Below, in pieces: positions 6,358 through 7,632 of a stretch of 7,632 nt of DNA; position 1 is the stretch's first letter; each line of letters starts with the position of its first letter. The stretch is from CAYMDP01 sp964389375 (GTDB lineage: Bacteria > Bdellovibrionota > Bdellovibrionia > Bdellovibrionales > UBA1609). The stretch spans positions 1-7,632 of the forward strand of contig CAYMDP010000076.1 in the NCBI GenBank assembly GCA_964389375.1, in the 5' to 3' direction. The position numbers and the translations under genes are program-made. A model generated the notes under the pieces. It did not search any database. It was given only the letters and a program-made list of their open reading frames with translations, and was not told where the DNA came from.

Positions 6358-6954
6358 TTGTCAAATTTTCTGATCCTGCGCTTACTCGCGCTTCTTATTC
6401 TTTATGCCAGTTATTCTGGTGAGCTTGAGGCATCGGATCTAGGGATTTTGCTGGGATCTCACCCGGGATTAAACCTAGAAGAAATGAAAAATTCAAAGGT
6501 GAGGGCCATCGTATTTATCGGTTACTTAGAGGCGTGCCCGATTTTAAAAAGGTACAATCCGGTTTTGACCAAGATGAAAATAAAATATGGAAAGGATATT
6601 CGCTTTTTGCTGTTCGATCCTGCGAATATCTCAAGATTACCGGCTGAAACAAAATCGGTAGCTTCCGAACAAACACAACCCCGAATGCCCGTGGTTTATG
6701 ACGTAGACGGAAGGCTGAATCACTATTTAAAACTTAAAACCGCGTCCCAGGTCTCCGTCATAGAGACAAAAAACTATTCTCAAATTTATCTTGGTGCAAT
6801 TGATGACCGGCTGACCTTGGATTTTGAGCGGCCGCAGCCAAAGAATAACTTTTTAGAAGACGTACTGAGTTCGGTGTTAAAAGGCCAGTCACCAAAATTT
6901 CAGGAGACAGACGCCTTTGGGTGCATCCTAAATGTCGTCGAAAACAAGAACTGA
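6358..6954 (+). CDS. Exported redoxin (thioredoxin-fold) protein with single active-site cysteine
   Basis: The 198-residue product begins with a signal peptide (hydrophobic 4-19, cleavage near ELEA, residue 25). The mature part follows the pattern of the AhpC/TSA-redoxin domains often joined to cytochrome c: strand RAIVFIGYLEACPILKRY with C60-P61, a helix, strand IRFLLFDP (81-88), cis-proline candidate MPVVYD (P111), then IYLGAIDDR (143-151), RPQP and a terminal FGCIL (C189). The second cysteine of the usual CxxC is leucine (CPIL), which is common in this branch where the motif reads like CPIxxRY. It would act in the periplasm, perhaps in thiol or peroxide chemistry or as a partner of the haem protein that follows; the exact reaction is unknown. 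The mature length is short for a redoxin-cytochrome fusion because the haem part is in the next gene, two bases downstream. Confidence 0.78.
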   Translation: MSNFLILRLLALLILYASYSGELEASDLGILLGSHPGLNLEEMKNSKVRAIVFIGYLEACPILKRYNPVLTKMKIKYGKDIRFLLFDPANISRLPAETKSVASEQTQPRMPVVYDVDGRLNHYLKLKTASQVSVIETKNYSQIYLGAIDDRLTLDFERPQPKNNFLEDVLSSVLKGQSPKFQETDAFGCILNVVENKN

Positions 6955-6956
6955 AA

Positions 6957-7632
6957 ATGGAGTGCTTGGGGGGCTTGACTTTATTTAGCCTGGTCTTTGG
7001 AGTTTGCTTAAAATTTGCCCTGCTGGGGTCTCCGATTTCGGATGCGAAGATGAGGACCAAAAGCGAACTGAAGGGTCCCGAAAAATTTCGGCTTATGGAC
7101 CAGTTTAGCGACGCCCACTCACTATCCAACTATAAGGACTTACCTAAAATAAATTTAGTTTCTATCGATAAAAAATGTATTCAAGGACGCGAGGCCCAGT
7201 TTCTAAAAGCGGTTCGGCGTCGGATCGAAGGAAAAGTTCTATTCGTGAGCGCAGACGAGCGAGATAAGGCCTCGGATTTCTCACAAATTTCCATTCCCGT
7301 CTTGTTTGACCGTTGGCAGTTCGTGTCCAGAAACTATCAATTGTGGGAGGCGGGCCGGTTTGTGTCGATCGATACAAAGACGGGCTTAGTGAATAAAAGT
7401 GGTAATGTGGACTTTAAACCAAAGGATCCAAAGAGTTGCCAAAGTCGCATTCAGAATGGACTGCCCACAAGGCTTACTGAAGAGGTGATGCAAAGCTTCT
7501 CGAGGGCTTGTTTGAAATGTCATATCTTGAACCGAGAGGTTGATTTTTTTACCTCAATGGCAGAAGTCAAAAAATGGTCGCGGATGATGGTGCAAACAAT
7601 GAGGCTTATGCGAATGCCTCCGGGGGGAGTGG
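6957..7632 (+). CDS. Exported protein with degenerate redoxin segment and c-type haem motif, 3' end outside the window
   Basis: The frame starts at ATG 6957, two bases after the stop of the redoxin gene, and stays open to the right edge (225 residues seen). The N-terminus is hydrophobic (residues 7-24), consistent with a signal peptide or anchor. Residues about 62-153 look like a much-diverged thioredoxin fold: INLVSIDKKC (C74), VLFVSADE (94-101), IPVLFD (P114), then FVSIDTKTG; this tracks the upstream protein but lacks its IDDR motif. At 185-189 is CLKCH, a c-type haem attachment site, followed by W207 and MPPGG at 220-224, the pattern of the MPP-type cytochrome domain seen after redoxin domains in some bacteria. 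Haem would be attached in the periplasm, so electron transfer or a haem-dependent sensing or oxidase role is likely. Further domains (possibly a copper monooxygenase) may lie beyond the window. The gene is almost surely co-transcribed with the redoxin gene. Confidence 0.75.
   Translation, partial: MECLGGLTLFSLVFGVCLKFALLGSPISDAKMRTKSELKGPEKFRLMDQFSDAHSLSNYKDLPKINLVSIDKKCIQGREAQFLKAVRRRIEGKVLFVSADERDKASDFSQISIPVLFDRWQFVSRNYQLWEAGRFVSIDTKTGLVNKSGNVDFKPKDPKSCQSRIQNGLPTRLTEEVMQSFSRACLKCHILNREVDFFTSMAEVKKWSRMMVQTMRLMRMPPGGV

Noticed and set aside
6758..7377. Two minus-strand frames (123 and 71 codons) under the redoxin and cytochrome genes
   Set aside because: The plus-strand frames here carry redoxin landmarks and a haem motif; the minus frames show only reverse-complement composition.
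1..7632. tRNA or rRNA genes, CRISPR arrays, insertion sequences, attachment sites
   Set aside because: I found no cloverleaf-like element, spaced direct repeats, transposase-like frame or terminal inverted repeats; nearly the whole window is explained by the seven genes.

Overview
The window carries seven protein genes in three blocks, with no RNA gene, mobile element or CRISPR array that I can see. The organism is probably a Gram-negative bacterium of the Bdellovibrionota/Oligoflexia or a similar deltaproteobacterial-type lineage. This is a soft inference from three things: secreted alpha-helical proteins of no known family, membrane fatty-acid-hydroxylase genes, and a periplasmic redoxin/cytochrome c locus with an MPP motif. 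TTG and GTG starts are used for several genes.

Left block (1-2521, plus strand): the 3' part of an unrecognised, helix-rich soluble protein overlaps by 11 bp a multi-spanning GT-C glycosyltransferase (GT39/ArnT-like). The overlap suggests translational coupling. The glycosyltransferase stop codon overlaps that of the convergent next gene inside a shared TTAA, and two inverted repeats lie at this junction.

Middle block (2518-6195, minus strand): two paralogous fatty acid hydroxylase/sterol desaturase family membrane enzymes flank a 546-residue exported helical-repeat protein of unknown function. Read in the direction of transcription, the order is hydroxylase 2, exported protein, hydroxylase 1. 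The gaps are 165 and 102 bp, so each gene may have its own promoter. Candidate -10 boxes sit unusually close to all three start codons.

Right block (6306-7632, plus strand): a well-formed sigma70-type promoter and Shine-Dalgarno precede a small exported redoxin-like protein with a TTG start. Two bases after its stop begins a second exported protein that runs off the window. The second protein has a more diverged thioredoxin-fold-like segment followed by a c-type haem motif (CLKCH) and an MPPGG motif. Together they look like a redoxin plus cytochrome c architecture, known in some bacteria as one polypeptide, here spread over two adjacent genes. A downstream copper-monooxygenase or similar domain may follow beyond the window.

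The most notable points are the tandem degenerate redoxin/cytochrome pair, the paralogous hydroxylases around an orphan exported protein, and the possible leaderless-type promoter spacing of the minus-strand genes. All functional assignments come from motifs read by eye; no database search was run.
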